64,000 bases of DNA, from assembly GCA_008123405.1 (NCBI GenBank), contig VSSA01000016.1, positions 35,156 through 99,155 on the forward strand, written 5' to 3'. Of the stretch, positions 41,751-49,843 are shown in pieces (within the stretch, counting starts at the first letter, position 1; the number at the start of each line of letters is the position of its first letter). Below the pieces are notes generated by a model, which saw only the letters and a program-made list of their open reading frames with translations, made no database searches and was not told the origin of the DNA. The DNA comes from Nocardioides sp. BGMRC 2183 (GTDB lineage: Bacteria; Actinomycetota; Actinomycetes; Propionibacteriales; Nocardioidaceae). The position numbers and the translations under genes were made by a program.

Positions 41751-42530
41751 TCAGAGTTCGCTGACCACGACGTCGAGCTGGGTGCCCCGGCGGCCCGGCT
41801 CGCCCGTCTCGACGGTCCAGCCGAGTCGCTCCAGCGCAGCGGCGAGTGCAGCCGGGGTGCGCGGGTCCGCGCCGTCCTCGAGCAGCGCCCGGACGATCCG
41901 GCCCTTCGTGGCTTTGTTGAAGTGGCTGACCACTTGGCGGCGACCGTTGCTCTCGTGCAGCACCCGCACCGTCGCCACCCGGGCGGCCAGGTCGGGGCCG
42001 GGTCGCCAGAAGCCGGCGTACATGCTCGAGCGCAGGTCGACGAGGAGGCCGCGGCCCAGCGCGTCGGCGACGGCCGGACCGAGGGACTCGCGCCAGAGCC
42101 CGGCCACCGACCCGACGCCGGGCACGGTGGCGTCGCCGGACAGTCGGTAGGCGGGGATCCGGTCGCCGAACCGGACCAGTCCGAACAGGCTGGAGGTCAC
42201 CGCGACCCGGGTGGCGGCGCGTCGCTTGGCGGCCGCCGACAGCGTGGCCACGTCGAGTGCGTCATAGAGCACTCCGGTGTAGATCCGGTCGGCCCGTGCG
42301 GTGGGGGCCGCGGAGAGCTGCGCGTTGCGGTCGACCAGGTCGAGTTGGCTGCGGGAGAGGCCGAGCACGCTCGCCGCGTGGTCCGGTTGGTCGCGGCACA
42401 GCGTCACCAGCGCGGTCAGCATCCGCTCACGCGCGGGGGAGAGCTCCGGCAGCGACAGCCCGTCCAGTTCAAGGGCGGCACCACGCTTCGGAGCGGACTT
42501 GCCTTCGCTCGGTGGCAGCAGGATCAGCAC
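41751..42530 (-). CDS. yaaA: Peroxide stress protein YaaA
   Basis: A 259-residue DUF328 protein. The family signature LILLPPSEGKSAPKRG is at residues 2-17, and YTGVLYDALDVATL, FGDRIPAYRLSGDA and HFNKATKGRIVRAL are the other hallmarks. In E. coli YaaA lowers free iron during peroxide stress and binds DNA. GTG 42530 starts the signature and has TATCCT eight bases upstream. The gene is divergent from an RNB ribonuclease with start codons only 25 bases apart, so the two promoters must overlap. Confidence 0.93.
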   Translation of the reverse strand: MLILLPPSEGKSAPKRGAALELDGLSLPELSPARERMLTALVTLCRDQPDHAASVLGLSRSQLDLVDRNAQLSAAPTARADRIYTGVLYDALDVATLSAAAKRRAATRVAVTSSLFGLVRFGDRIPAYRLSGDATVPGVGSVAGLWRESLGPAVADALGRGLLVDLRSSMYAGFWRPGPDLAARVATVRVLHESNGRRQVVSHFNKATKGRIVRALLEDGADPRTPAALAAALERLGWTVETGEPGRRGTQLDVVVSEL

Positions 42531-42538
42531 GGAGCCCA

Positions 42539-42548
42539 AGGATAGGGT
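42539..42548. promoter_or_regulatory. Overlapping divergent -10 boxes of yaaA and RNB genes
   Basis: TATCCT (minus, 42544-42539) precedes GTG 42530 by eight bases, and TAGGGT (plus, 42543-42548) precedes ATG 42556 by seven. They share two bases, so both polymerases cannot open DNA here at once. Confidence 0.55.
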
Positions 42549-42555
42549 CGGGTCC

Positions 42556-43989
42556 ATGCCGAGCAACGTCGCGGTCCGGGTCAGGGCACGCTCCGAGGTG
42601 TTGACCGACGGGCTCCGGCGGATCCGTGAGGAGCTGGAGCTGCCCGGCGAGTTCCCTGCCGAGGTCACCGCCGCCGCCGAGGAGGCGACGGCCTCGGTCG
42701 TGCTGCCGACCCGGGACGCCACCGACCTGCCGCTGCTCACCATCGACCCGGAGGGGTCGATGGACCTCGACCAGGCTTTGCACCTGACCCGCACGGAGAC
42801 CGGGTACCGGGTGCATTACGCGATCGCCGACGTCGCCGCGTTCGTGCCGCCCGGCGGTCCGGTCGACGCAGAGGCACGGAGCCGTGGCGAGACCCTGTAC
42901 GGCGCCGGCGACCGAATCCCGCTGCATCCTCCCGTGCTGTCGGAGGACGGTGCCTCACTGCTTCCCGACCAGGTGCGCCCGTCGCTGCTGTGGACCATGG
43001 ACCTGGACGCCGACGGTACGACGACGGCGGTCCACGTGGAGCGCGCCGCGGTGCGCTCCCGCGAGCGGTGGTCCTACGAGGGGGCCCAGCGGGCGATCGA
43101 CGCCGGGGACGCCCCCGAGGTGCTCCGCGTGCTGCGGGAGGTCGGTCAGCTGCGGATCGACCAGGAAGCCGCCCGGGGAGGGGTCTCGCTGCCGCTGCCT
43201 GAGCAGGAGGTCGCCGAGGACGACGAGGGCCGATTCGTGCTCAGCTTCCGCAATGCGCTGCCGGTCGAGGAGTGGAACGCGCAGATCTCGCTGCTCACCG
43301 GGATGGCCGCAGCACAGCTGATGCTGGAGGCCGGCGTGGGCCTGCTGCGCACCCTGCCGCCGGCCGACCCGCGTGACGTCGCCCGATTGCGTCGGGTGGC
43401 GGCCGGGCTCAAGATCGACTGGCCCGACGACGTCGACTACCCGGACTTCGTCCGACGCCTCGACCCGTCGAAGCCCGCGCACCAGGCGATGACGGTGGCC
43501 TGCACCCGGCTGCTGCGGGGCAGCGGCCACGCCGCCTTCGACGGGGAGCCGCCCGAGCAGCCGCTGCACGCGGCGATCGCCGCGCCGTATGCGCACGTCA
43601 CCGCGCCGTTGCGACGGCTCGGCGACCGGTTCGCGGGCGAGATCTGTCTCGCCGCCTGCGCCGGTTCCGAGGTGCCGCGCTGGGTCAGTGAGGCGCTGCC
43701 CTCCCTGCCCGAGCTGCTGGCCGACTCCGCCCGCCGCGCCGGCGCCTACGAACGGGCGGTGCTGGACCTGATCGAGGCGGGCACGCTGGCCGCACGGGTG
43801 GGGGAGGAGTTCACCGGCGTGATCACCAGCGTCGAGGAGGAGCGGCCCGAGCGTGGGGTCGTCCTGGTCACCGCCATCGGTGTCGAGGCCCGGGTCACCT
43901 CCGAGCGTCGGCTGCCGCTGGGCACCGAGGTGACCGTGCGGCTGGCCGCGGCCGACCCGGGCGCGCGGAAAGTGCTGTTCACCCGGTGA
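42556..43989 (+). CDS. RNB-domain ribonuclease (RNase II/R family)
   Basis: A 477-residue 3'-5' exoribonuclease-like protein. The metal site is TIDPEGSMDLDQAL (residues 62-75): Asp64, Asp70 and Asp72 match the catalytic carboxylates of RNase II, but the fourth, usually Asp, is Gln73. YAIADVAAFVPPGGPVDAEA and PYAHVTAPLRRLGDRF are the next conserved blocks. There is no cold-shock domain and only a short C-terminal OB-like part. The Gln form seems typical for the actinobacterial group and need not mean inactivity. The ATG has a -10 box at leaderless spacing. cobU overlaps its stop by four bases. Confidence 0.88.
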   Translation: MPSNVAVRVRARSEVLTDGLRRIREELELPGEFPAEVTAAAEEATASVVLPTRDATDLPLLTIDPEGSMDLDQALHLTRTETGYRVHYAIADVAAFVPPGGPVDAEARSRGETLYGAGDRIPLHPPVLSEDGASLLPDQVRPSLLWTMDLDADGTTTAVHVERAAVRSRERWSYEGAQRAIDAGDAPEVLRVLREVGQLRIDQEAARGGVSLPLPEQEVAEDDEGRFVLSFRNALPVEEWNAQISLLTGMAAAQLMLEAGVGLLRTLPPADPRDVARLRRVAAGLKIDWPDDVDYPDFVRRLDPSKPAHQAMTVACTRLLRGSGHAAFDGEPPEQPLHAAIAAPYAHVTAPLRRLGDRFAGEICLAACAGSEVPRWVSEALPSLPELLADSARRAGAYERAVLDLIEAGTLAARVGEEFTGVITSVEEERPERGVVLVTAIGVEARVTSERRLPLGTEVTVRLAAADPGARKVLFTR

Positions 43990-44537
43990 GTGCCCCGGAC
44001 CTCGCGAGCCCGGTGTTGGTGACCGGCGGCGTGCGGTCGGGCAAGTCGCGCCATGCCGAGCGCCTGTTCGCCGATCTCGACGCGGTGACCTACATCGCCG
44101 CCGGCCCGACGTACGACGACGCCGACTGGGCCGCCCGGGTGGCCCGGCACCGGGAGCGTCGCCCGGCGAGCTGGACCACCGTGGAGACTCTCGACGTCGC
44201 GACAGCGGTGCGGGCGGCCGACCGGGCCGGACCTGCGGTGCTCGTCGACTGCCTCGGCACGTGGATCACCGGTCTGGTCGACGAGGCCGGTGCCTGGGAG
44301 GCACCGGTGGACGAGGTCGAGGCCACCGTCTCGGCGAGGGTGGACCTGCTGGTCGCGGCGCTGGCGGATGCGGCGGTCCCGGTGGTGCTGGTCACCAACG
44401 AGGTCGGCCTCGGCGTGATCCCCGAGCACCGGTCGGGCCGGCTCTTCCGGGACCTGCTCGGTGCCGCCAACCAGCAGGTCGGCGCCGTCTGCGCCGAGGT
44501 GCATCTGGTGGTCGCGGGCCGGGTGCTCGTGATCTGA
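43986..44537 (+). CDS. cobU: Adenosylcobinamide kinase/guanylyltransferase
   Basis: A 183-residue bifunctional enzyme that phosphorylates adenosylcobinamide and transfers GMP, giving AdoCbi-GDP for CobS. The P-loop is GGVRSGKSRHAE (residues 14-25), YIAAGPTYDDADWAARVARH holds the kinase helix with the guanylylated His, and VLVDCLGTWITGLV and VVLVTNEVGLGVIPE follow. GTG 43986 overlaps the RNB gene stop (GTGA), so translation is coupled. The CobS and CobT genes lie just downstream on the opposite strand. Cytoplasmic. Confidence 0.94.
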   Translation: MSAPDLASPVLVTGGVRSGKSRHAERLFADLDAVTYIAAGPTYDDADWAARVARHRERRPASWTTVETLDVATAVRAADRAGPAVLVDCLGTWITGLVDEAGAWEAPVDEVEATVSARVDLLVAALADAAVPVVLVTNEVGLGVIPEHRSGRLFRDLLGAANQQVGAVCAEVHLVVAGRVLVI

Positions 44538-44549
44538 GCGGGCCGGTGG

Positions 44550-45311
44550 TCAGGCGAGCGCCGACGCACCGACCAGCAGCACCGCGAGCGCCAGCTCGAC
44601 GCAGGCGCCGAACACGTCGCCGGTGACGCCGCCGAACCGTCGCACCGCGCGCTGCAGGACCACGGCGACGGCCAGCACGGCTGCCAGCACGGTGACCGGG
44701 CCACCCACCGGGTCGACCAGCGTGGACACGGCGCCGATCGCGACCCAGCCGAGCACGGCGAGCACGACCGGGACGCTGCCGGTGAAGCTGACCCCCAGTC
44801 CGTCCGGTCGTGCGGCGGGGACGATGCTGGCTGCGGCCAGCCACAGCGCGGCGCGCGAGGCGACCACGGCCGCCCCGGCGAGCAGTGCGGCGTCGAGGTC
44901 GCCGCTGAGGGTCGCGAGTGCCGCAGCCTGGGCGCCAAGCACGACCACCAGTGCGGCAACACCGGCCGGACCCGCCGTACCGCCCTTCATCACCGCCAGG
45001 GAACGCTCGCGGTCGTAGGAGGCGGTCAGTCCGTCGACGGTGTCGGAGAGGCCGTCGAGATGCAGGGCTCGGGAGGCGGCGGCCAGCGCGCCGACCGCGG
45101 CGAAGCCGACCACCAGCGGTGGCAGTCCGAGGGCGTCGCCGCCGCACAACACCCCGATCACCACGGCCGCCAACGGCACCGCAGCCACCGGCGCCCAGAG
45201 CATGGCGGCGCGGGCCACCCCCGGCGTCACCCGGAGCACCGCTGGGACCGGGAGCGCGGTCAGCATCCCGACCGCGAGACCGAGGCCCCGCAAGGGCGCC
45301 GAGAGGTTCAC
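44550..45311 (-). CDS. cobS: Adenosylcobinamide-GDP ribazoletransferase
   Basis: A 253-residue membrane enzyme joining AdoCbi-GDP with alpha-ribazole (or its phosphate), the last step of cobalamin assembly. About six hydrophobic segments. The conserved region LHLDGLSDTVDGLTASYDRE with the metal-binding Asp pairs is near residues 83-102, after MLTALPVP. MKGGTAGPAGVAALVV follows. Its GTG start overlaps the cobT stop by four bases. The 3' end is 12 bases from the convergent cobU. Confidence 0.94.
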   Translation of the reverse strand: MNLSAPLRGLGLAVGMLTALPVPAVLRVTPGVARAAMLWAPVAAVPLAAVVIGVLCGGDALGLPPLVVGFAAVGALAAASRALHLDGLSDTVDGLTASYDRERSLAVMKGGTAGPAGVAALVVVLGAQAAALATLSGDLDAALLAGAAVVASRAALWLAAASIVPAARPDGLGVSFTGSVPVVLAVLGWVAIGAVSTLVDPVGGPVTVLAAVLAVAVVLQRAVRRFGGVTGDVFGACVELALAVLLVGASALA

Positions 45312-46363
45312 GGCATCAGGTCGGCCAGCAGCGCGACCTCGCGCAACAGCACGTCGGCCGACCGGAGCACGGGGACGGCGGCGACGGCACCGGACCCTTC
45401 ACCGAGACGGAGCCCGAGATCGAGCAGCGGCTCGAGCCCGAGCTTCTCCAGGGCCAGGGACTGCGCGGGCTCGGTCGAGCGGTGCCCGGCCAGGTACCAC
45501 GCGGCAGCGCCGGGTGCGATCCGGTCCGCGGTGAGCGCACAGGCCACCGACATCAGACCGTCCAACAGCACCGGTACGCCGCGCTCGGCAGACTCCAGCA
45601 GATAGCCGACGGTGGCCGCGAGGTCGGCGCTGCCCACCGCGGTCAGCGTCTCCACCGGGTCGCTCAACCGTTCGCCGGCGCGGTCGAGCGCCTGCTGAAC
45701 GACACCGACCTTGTGCGCCAGCGCGGTGTCGTCGACCCCGGTGCCGCGGCCGACCACGTCCGCGGCCGGCAGCCCCAGCGCGGCGGCGACCATCGCCGAG
45801 GCCGGCGAGGTGTTGCCGATCCCCATGTCGCCGCTGATCAGCACCTGCGCGCCGGCAGCGATCTCGATCCGGGCGACCTCGCGGCCGGCCGCCAGCGCCC
45901 GGTCGGTCTGCTCGGAGGTCAGCGCGTCCTCCAGGTGGATCGCGCCGCTGCTGCGCCGCACCTTGTAGGCGCCGACCTCCACGGGCACGCCGTCGGCGCC
46001 GGCCAGGTCGGCGTCGACGGCGATGTCCAGCACTCGAACCCGAACATCGTGGGCGGCGGCCAGTGCGGACACCCCCGCCTTGCCCGCCACGAAGGTCCGT
46101 ACCATCGCGGCGGTGATCTCCGGCGGATATGCGGACACCCCGTGTCGGGCGACTCCGTGGTCGCCAGCGAAGATCACCAGTCGCACGTCGGTCAACGGCG
46201 GCGGGACGACAGCCCCGCGGGCCGCGGCCAGCCAGACCCCGAGCTCGCCGAGGCGCCCCAGGGCGCCCGCTGGGGTGGCCAGGCCGGCCAGGCGCTCCTC
46301 GGCGGCGGCCCGGATCGCGGGGTCGGGGGGAGCGAGGGGGGACGGTGCGGGCGCGGCGCTCAT
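45308..46363 (-). CDS. cobT: Nicotinate-nucleotide-dimethylbenzimidazole phosphoribosyltransferase
   Basis: A 351-residue enzyme that makes alpha-ribazole phosphate from the lower base and nicotinate mononucleotide. Signatures: PAGALGRLGELGVWLA (residues 31-46), VIFAGDHGVARHGVSAYP, LISGDMGIGNTSPASAM with the catalytic-region Glu replaced by surrounding glycines as usual, and the C-terminal RLGEGSGAVAAVPVLRSA holding the catalytic Glu. It precedes cobS with a GTGA overlap. No ribosome-binding site precedes the ATG; upstream is a 163-bp fold-back element beginning nine bases away, so this element forms the leader. No cobalamin riboswitch is seen. Confidence 0.94.
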   Translation of the reverse strand: MSAAPAPSPLAPPDPAIRAAAEERLAGLATPAGALGRLGELGVWLAAARGAVVPPPLTDVRLVIFAGDHGVARHGVSAYPPEITAAMVRTFVAGKAGVSALAAAHDVRVRVLDIAVDADLAGADGVPVEVGAYKVRRSSGAIHLEDALTSEQTDRALAAGREVARIEIAAGAQVLISGDMGIGNTSPASAMVAAALGLPAADVVGRGTGVDDTALAHKVGVVQQALDRAGERLSDPVETLTAVGSADLAATVGYLLESAERGVPVLLDGLMSVACALTADRIAPGAAAWYLAGHRSTEPAQSLALEKLGLEPLLDLGLRLGEGSGAVAAVPVLRSADVLLREVALLADLMP

Positions 46364-46372
46364 GGCTGAAAA

Positions 46373-46535
46373 CTAGACGATTAAGTCCAAGGGGCGTGCC
46401 GGCGAGCGGCGCTCGGCGCCGCGCTGCCAAGGCGCCGGCGCGAAGGCAGACCGGGGTCTGTTGAGTGTCGGCAACGCAGGCAGCGCGGATGCTGAGCGTC
46501 GCGCAGCGCGCGACCCCTTGGACTTAATCGTCTAG
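46373..46535. repeat. 163-bp fold-back element with 22-bp terminal inverted repeats
   Basis: Perfect 22-bp inverted repeats (46373-46394 and 46514-46535) begin with CTAGACG and end in AAGGGG. The inner arms continue as an imperfect palindrome (for example CCGCGCTGCC on both sides) to an apex CAGACC-GG-GGTCTG at 46447-46460, within a base of the geometric centre. There is no open reading frame. Both ends carry CTAG, which could be a 4-bp target duplication. It looks like a MITE or fold-back element, lying in the cobT leader and facing the gene at 46590. Confidence 0.7.
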
Positions 46536-46589
46536 GCCGGGGTAGCAGTGGTGGCGGCCCTAGGGTGAGGTGCCACGCCCTAGGCTCCG

Positions 46590-47129
46590 ATGTCCGTGGG
46601 ACATTCCGTGCTCGTCGTACCGGTGCCGGAGCTGGAACACGCGGTCCGTGCGCACTGGGAGCGGCACGAGCCGACTTGGGTGTCCAGCGATCCGGAGTTC
46701 ACCCATGCACACATCACGGTGCTCGCGCCGTGGCTCGCGGCGCCGACGCCTGCCGAGCTCGACGCGGTCGCGGCCATCGCCGGTGCGGTGCCGCCGTTCG
46801 GCTACGACCTGGCCGACGTTGCGGAGTTCCCGGACGGGACGCTGCACACGCCACCGGTGCCGGGCGCGCCGTTCCTCGCGCTGACCCGGGCTGCCTTCAC
46901 CGCGTTCCCCGACTGCGCGCCCTACGACGGGCAGTTCGGAACGGTGGACGACCTGGTTCCGCACCTGACGCTGGACCATCGCCTCACCGGCGCGACGCTC
47001 GCCTCCACCAGCACCGCGCTCGACGCGGTGTTGCCGAGGCGTTGCCGCGCCGAGCGCTTGGAGTGGCACTGGTACGACGAGGGCGGCTGCGCGCTCAGGG
47101 CGCGTTGGCCGCTCGGGCCCGGCCCTTGA
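46590..47129 (+). CDS. 2'-5' RNA ligase family protein (2H phosphoesterase)
   Basis: A 179-residue 2H-superfamily protein. The two HxT motifs are HIT at residues 41-43 (in FTHAHITVLAPW) and HLT at 125-127 (in VPHLTLDH), placed as in LigT-type enzymes. Members hydrolyse cyclic phosphodiesters or join RNA 2'-5'. Substrate unknown. ATG 46590 lies too close to a TAGGCT box (3 bases) for leaderless use. GTG 46596 would be nine bases away, so the start is uncertain by a few codons. Its 3' end overlaps the convergent GrpB gene by 35 bases. Confidence 0.82.
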   Translation: MSVGHSVLVVPVPELEHAVRAHWERHEPTWVSSDPEFTHAHITVLAPWLAAPTPAELDAVAAIAGAVPPFGYDLADVAEFPDGTLHTPPVPGAPFLALTRAAFTAFPDCAPYDGQFGTVDDLVPHLTLDHRLTGATLASTSTALDAVLPRRCRAERLEWHWYDEGGCALRARWPLGPGP

Positions 47130-47655
47130 TCGCCTCGATCACCTCGGTCTTGGCGTCGGCGTAGGCGTTCATGTCGGGCCAGTCGCGCGCGATCAGCTCC
47201 CGCTTCGTCGCCTCGTAGAGCGCGCGGTCCTCCGCGTCGGCGCGCAGCCGGTCGCGCAGCAGGAAGTAGTCGGTCACCGCGGGGTGGTCGGGCTCGTAGA
47301 TGTGCACGTGCACGTCGCGCCCGGGGGTCCGCACCATCCGGTGCTCGGGTTCGCGCACCCGGAGTGGGTAGCCGGCCTCGATCAGCGGACCGAGGTAGTC
47401 CTCCTCGGCGGTGATGTCGGGCACGGTCACCAGGATGTCGATGATCGGCTTGGCCGCCAGCCCGGGCACCGAGGTCGACCCGATGTGCGCGATGTCGACC
47501 GCGGCGTCGCCGAGTGCCGTGCTGATCCGGGCCGCGTGGTCGGCGTAGCGGTCGGCCCAGCCGGGGTCGTGGTCGGCGAGCGCCAGCTCGCGTTTTTCGA
47601 CGCCCCCGACGAGTTCGGTCTCGGTCACGTCGGGGCGGCGAGGGGATGCGGACAC
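47095..47655 (-). CDS. GrpB/UPF0157 family nucleotidyltransferase-like protein
   Basis: A 186-residue protein of the UPF0157 (GrpB) family with a minimal nucleotidyltransferase fold. HIGSTSVPGLAAKPIIDILV (residues 57-76) is the family hallmark with Gly-Ser and the two metal-binding Asp. HVHIYEPDHPAVTDYFLLRD and AYADAKTEVIEAIKGRA follow. In mycobacteria this domain is fused to CoaE; here coaE is separate at 32.2 kb. Function unknown. The GTG has TAGCGT six bases upstream whose TAG is the stop of the aldehyde dehydrogenase gene. Confidence 0.92.
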   Translation of the reverse strand: MSASPRRPDVTETELVGGVEKRELALADHDPGWADRYADHAARISTALGDAAVDIAHIGSTSVPGLAAKPIIDILVTVPDITAEEDYLGPLIEAGYPLRVREPEHRMVRTPGRDVHVHIYEPDHPAVTDYFLLRDRLRADAEDRALYEATKRELIARDWPDMNAYADAKTEVIEAIKGRARAANAP

Positions 47656-47661
47656 CGCGCG

Positions 47662-47667
47662 ACGCTA
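47662..47667 (-). promoter_or_regulatory. -10 box of GrpB gene, containing the aldehyde dehydrogenase stop
   Basis: TAGCGT six bases before GTG 47655. Its TAG is the last codon of the upstream gene. Confidence 0.45.
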
Positions 47668-49218
47668 ACGCAGCCGGAGCCGCCGCATCCACCGCAAGGA
47701 CGTGACGGTCCGACGCACGAAGTCTCCGTAGGGATCGTCCTCGCCGGCGGCGAGGACCTGCTTCTTCAGCGTCGCCACGGTGGTGGGGTAGGTGAACTTC
47801 AGCAGGCCCTCGTCCCCGTTGCGGACACCGAGCCCGGAGGCCTTCGCGCCGCCCGAGGGCGCCGACTTGGTGGCGTAGCCCAGCGGTGCGCTGTCATTGA
47901 CGTTCACGTGGCCCGTGTCCAGGCGCTCGGCGATCCGCATCGCGGCGGCAGGGTCGGCGGTCCAGACGCTGGCGTTCAGCCCGTACTCGGTGTCGTTGGC
48001 CAGCCGGATCGCCTCGTCGACGCTGTCGACCCGGTGCAGACAGGCGACCGGGCCGAAGATCTCCTCGCGGTGCACCCGCATCTCCGGCGTCACGCCCTCC
48101 AGGATCGTCGGTTCGTAGAAGGTGGGTCCGAGGTCGGGGCGTGCCCGTCCGCCGGCCAGCGCCGTGGCGCCCGCGGCGACCGCCTCGTCCACCAGGCCGG
48201 CCACGCGGGCGAGGTGAGCAGGGTTGGCCAGGGCCCCCATCTCGGTGTCCAGGCCGTAGTCGGCGCCGAGCCGCAGACGACGTACGCGTGCGGCGAAGCG
48301 ATCGCGGAAGTCGTCGTACACCTCGGCGTGGACCAGCAGCCGCTCCATGTGCAGACAGAGCTGGCCGGCGTTGCCGAAGACGCCGAGCACGGCGCTGGCC
48401 ACCACCGCGTCGAGATCGGCGTCGGGGAGCACGATCATCGGGTTCTTGCCGCCGAGCTCCAGGCAGCTCGGCACCATCCGCCGTGCGGCCCGGGCCGCGA
48501 CCTCACGGCCGGTGGCCAGCGAGCCGGTGAACATCACGAAGTCGGCCGCGTCCACCACGGCCGGTCCGGCCACCGGTCCGTCGGCTGCGCCGTCGCCGCA
48601 GACCAGCTGCACCACGTCGCGGGGGAGTCCTGCCTGGCTGAGCAGTCGTAGACCCAGCGCGGCGGAGAGCGGCGTGTGCGGGTCGGGTTTCACCACGACG
48701 GCGTTGCCGGCCATCAGCGCGGGGATGGCGTCGCAGAAGGCGATCGCGAACGGGAAGTTCCAGGGCGAGATCACCCCCACCACGCCCAGCGGCTTGCGCA
48801 GCTCGACCGCACTGGTGATCCCCGGGATCGCGCCCGGACGGCGTCGGGGCCGCAACAGCCGCGGCGCCCGTCGCAGATAGTGGCTGGTGAGGATCGGCAG
48901 GTCGCACAGCTCCTCGAACGCCATCCGGCGCGCCTTGCCGGTCTCGATCTGGATGACGTCGACGATCTCCTCGTGGTGGGCCAGGACCAGAGCGTGGAAC
49001 CGTTCGAAGATCCTGAGCCGCTGCTGGACGGGCAGCGCGACCCAGCCCTGCTGTGCTGCCCGCGCCCGCTCGAAGGCGGCAGCGACGTGGCCGGAGTCGG
49101 CGCGTGGCACCTGCGCCACCGGCGTCCCGGTGAAGACCTCCACGACATCGAAGCGGTCGTCGGGGTCGCCCACGAAGAGCGCGGCCAGTCCGGCGAGATC
49201 GCGGTCCGGGCGAGCCAC
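47665..49218 (-). CDS. Aldehyde dehydrogenase (succinate-semialdehyde dehydrogenase-like)
   Basis: A 517-residue NAD(P)-dependent dehydrogenase. Cofactor region VISPWNFPFAIAF (residues 149-161), general base Glu254 in CLELGGKNP, and catalytic Cys288 in GNAGQLCLHMERL. EEIFGPVACLHRV is also intact. The C-terminus has a basic stretch (RRTVTSLRWMRRLRLR) longer than in soluble relatives. It is the last gene of the leftward CoA operon, starting two bases after the TetR gene, with AGGGAGG upstream. It would oxidise an aldehyde released in that pathway; specificity not settled. Confidence 0.92.
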   Translation of the reverse strand: MARPDRDLAGLAALFVGDPDDRFDVVEVFTGTPVAQVPRADSGHVAAAFERARAAQQGWVALPVQQRLRIFERFHALVLAHHEEIVDVIQIETGKARRMAFEELCDLPILTSHYLRRAPRLLRPRRRPGAIPGITSAVELRKPLGVVGVISPWNFPFAIAFCDAIPALMAGNAVVVKPDPHTPLSAALGLRLLSQAGLPRDVVQLVCGDGAADGPVAGPAVVDAADFVMFTGSLATGREVAARAARRMVPSCLELGGKNPMIVLPDADLDAVVASAVLGVFGNAGQLCLHMERLLVHAEVYDDFRDRFAARVRRLRLGADYGLDTEMGALANPAHLARVAGLVDEAVAAGATALAGGRARPDLGPTFYEPTILEGVTPEMRVHREEIFGPVACLHRVDSVDEAIRLANDTEYGLNASVWTADPAAAMRIAERLDTGHVNVNDSAPLGYATKSAPSGGAKASGLGVRNGDEGLLKFTYPTTVATLKKQVLAAGEDDPYGDFVRRTVTSLRWMRRLRLR

Positions 49219-49219
49219 C

Positions 49220-49843
49220 TCAGACCTCCCTCGGAGCGGGGTCGCTCAGGATCGTCGTCACCAGATCGAGCAGCTCGGCGACCACTTCGGCCCGCTCCAT
49301 CGAGGCCGCCGACAGCTCCTGAAGGTCCTGGACCCCCTCGATGTCGCCCAGCACCGCGAACGTCGTCGTCATCGCCTGCGCCAGGCGGAAGCGCACCTTC
49401 GCCGGCGACCACGCCGGGTGCAGGCGCTGCAGCAGGTCGGTGAAGGTCATTGCCTGACTGCGGAACCCGTCGACCACGACCGCCAGGGACGGGTGCCGGG
49501 TGGTCATGATCTGCCCGATCAGGCGGACCCAAGCAGCGCCGTCGGAGGTCGCCATCGCGGCGACCGGTTCGACGAAGGCACGGGCGAGGCCTTCCGCGCT
49601 CAGCGCGTCCGGTCCTCCGACCTCCTCCAACAGAGCGGTACGACGGGCAGCCACCTCGCCGCTGCGCTCGGTGATCAGCGTCCGCACCAGCGTCTCCTTG
49701 GAGCCGAAGTGGTAGTGCACGGATGCCACATTGGTCCCGGCCTCGGCCATCACCGCGCGCAGTGACACCGCGTCGATGCCGCGTTCGGCGAAGAGCCGCT
49801 CGGCGGCCAGCAGGATGCGACGGCCGGTGTCGGGGGTCGTCAT
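49220..49843 (-). CDS. TetR-family transcriptional regulator
   Basis: A 207-residue repressor. The helix-turn-helix is in residues about 8-52 (ILLAAERLFAERGIDAVSLRAV, then NVASVHYHFGSKETLV), and the rest is an all-helical ligand domain in which ECF-like SACE_7040/TetR_C motifs (VRLIGQIMTTRHPSL) appear. The ATG overlaps the stop of the upstream thiolase gene, so it is inside the operon that it probably controls. The likely operator is the palindrome at 55104-55119 before the first gene. The ligand may be a pathway CoA-ester. Confidence 0.9.
   Translation of the reverse strand: MTTPDTGRRILLAAERLFAERGIDAVSLRAVMAEAGTNVASVHYHFGSKETLVRTLITERSGEVAARRTALLEEVGGPDALSAEGLARAFVEPVAAMATSDGAAWVRLIGQIMTTRHPSLAVVVDGFRSQAMTFTDLLQRLHPAWSPAKVRFRLAQAMTTTFAVLGDIEGVQDLQELSAASMERAEVVAELLDLVTTILSDPAPREV

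Noticed and set aside
46373-46535. Cobalamin riboswitch upstream of cobT
   Set aside because: No B12-box-like sequence; the region is instead a symmetric fold-back palindrome.
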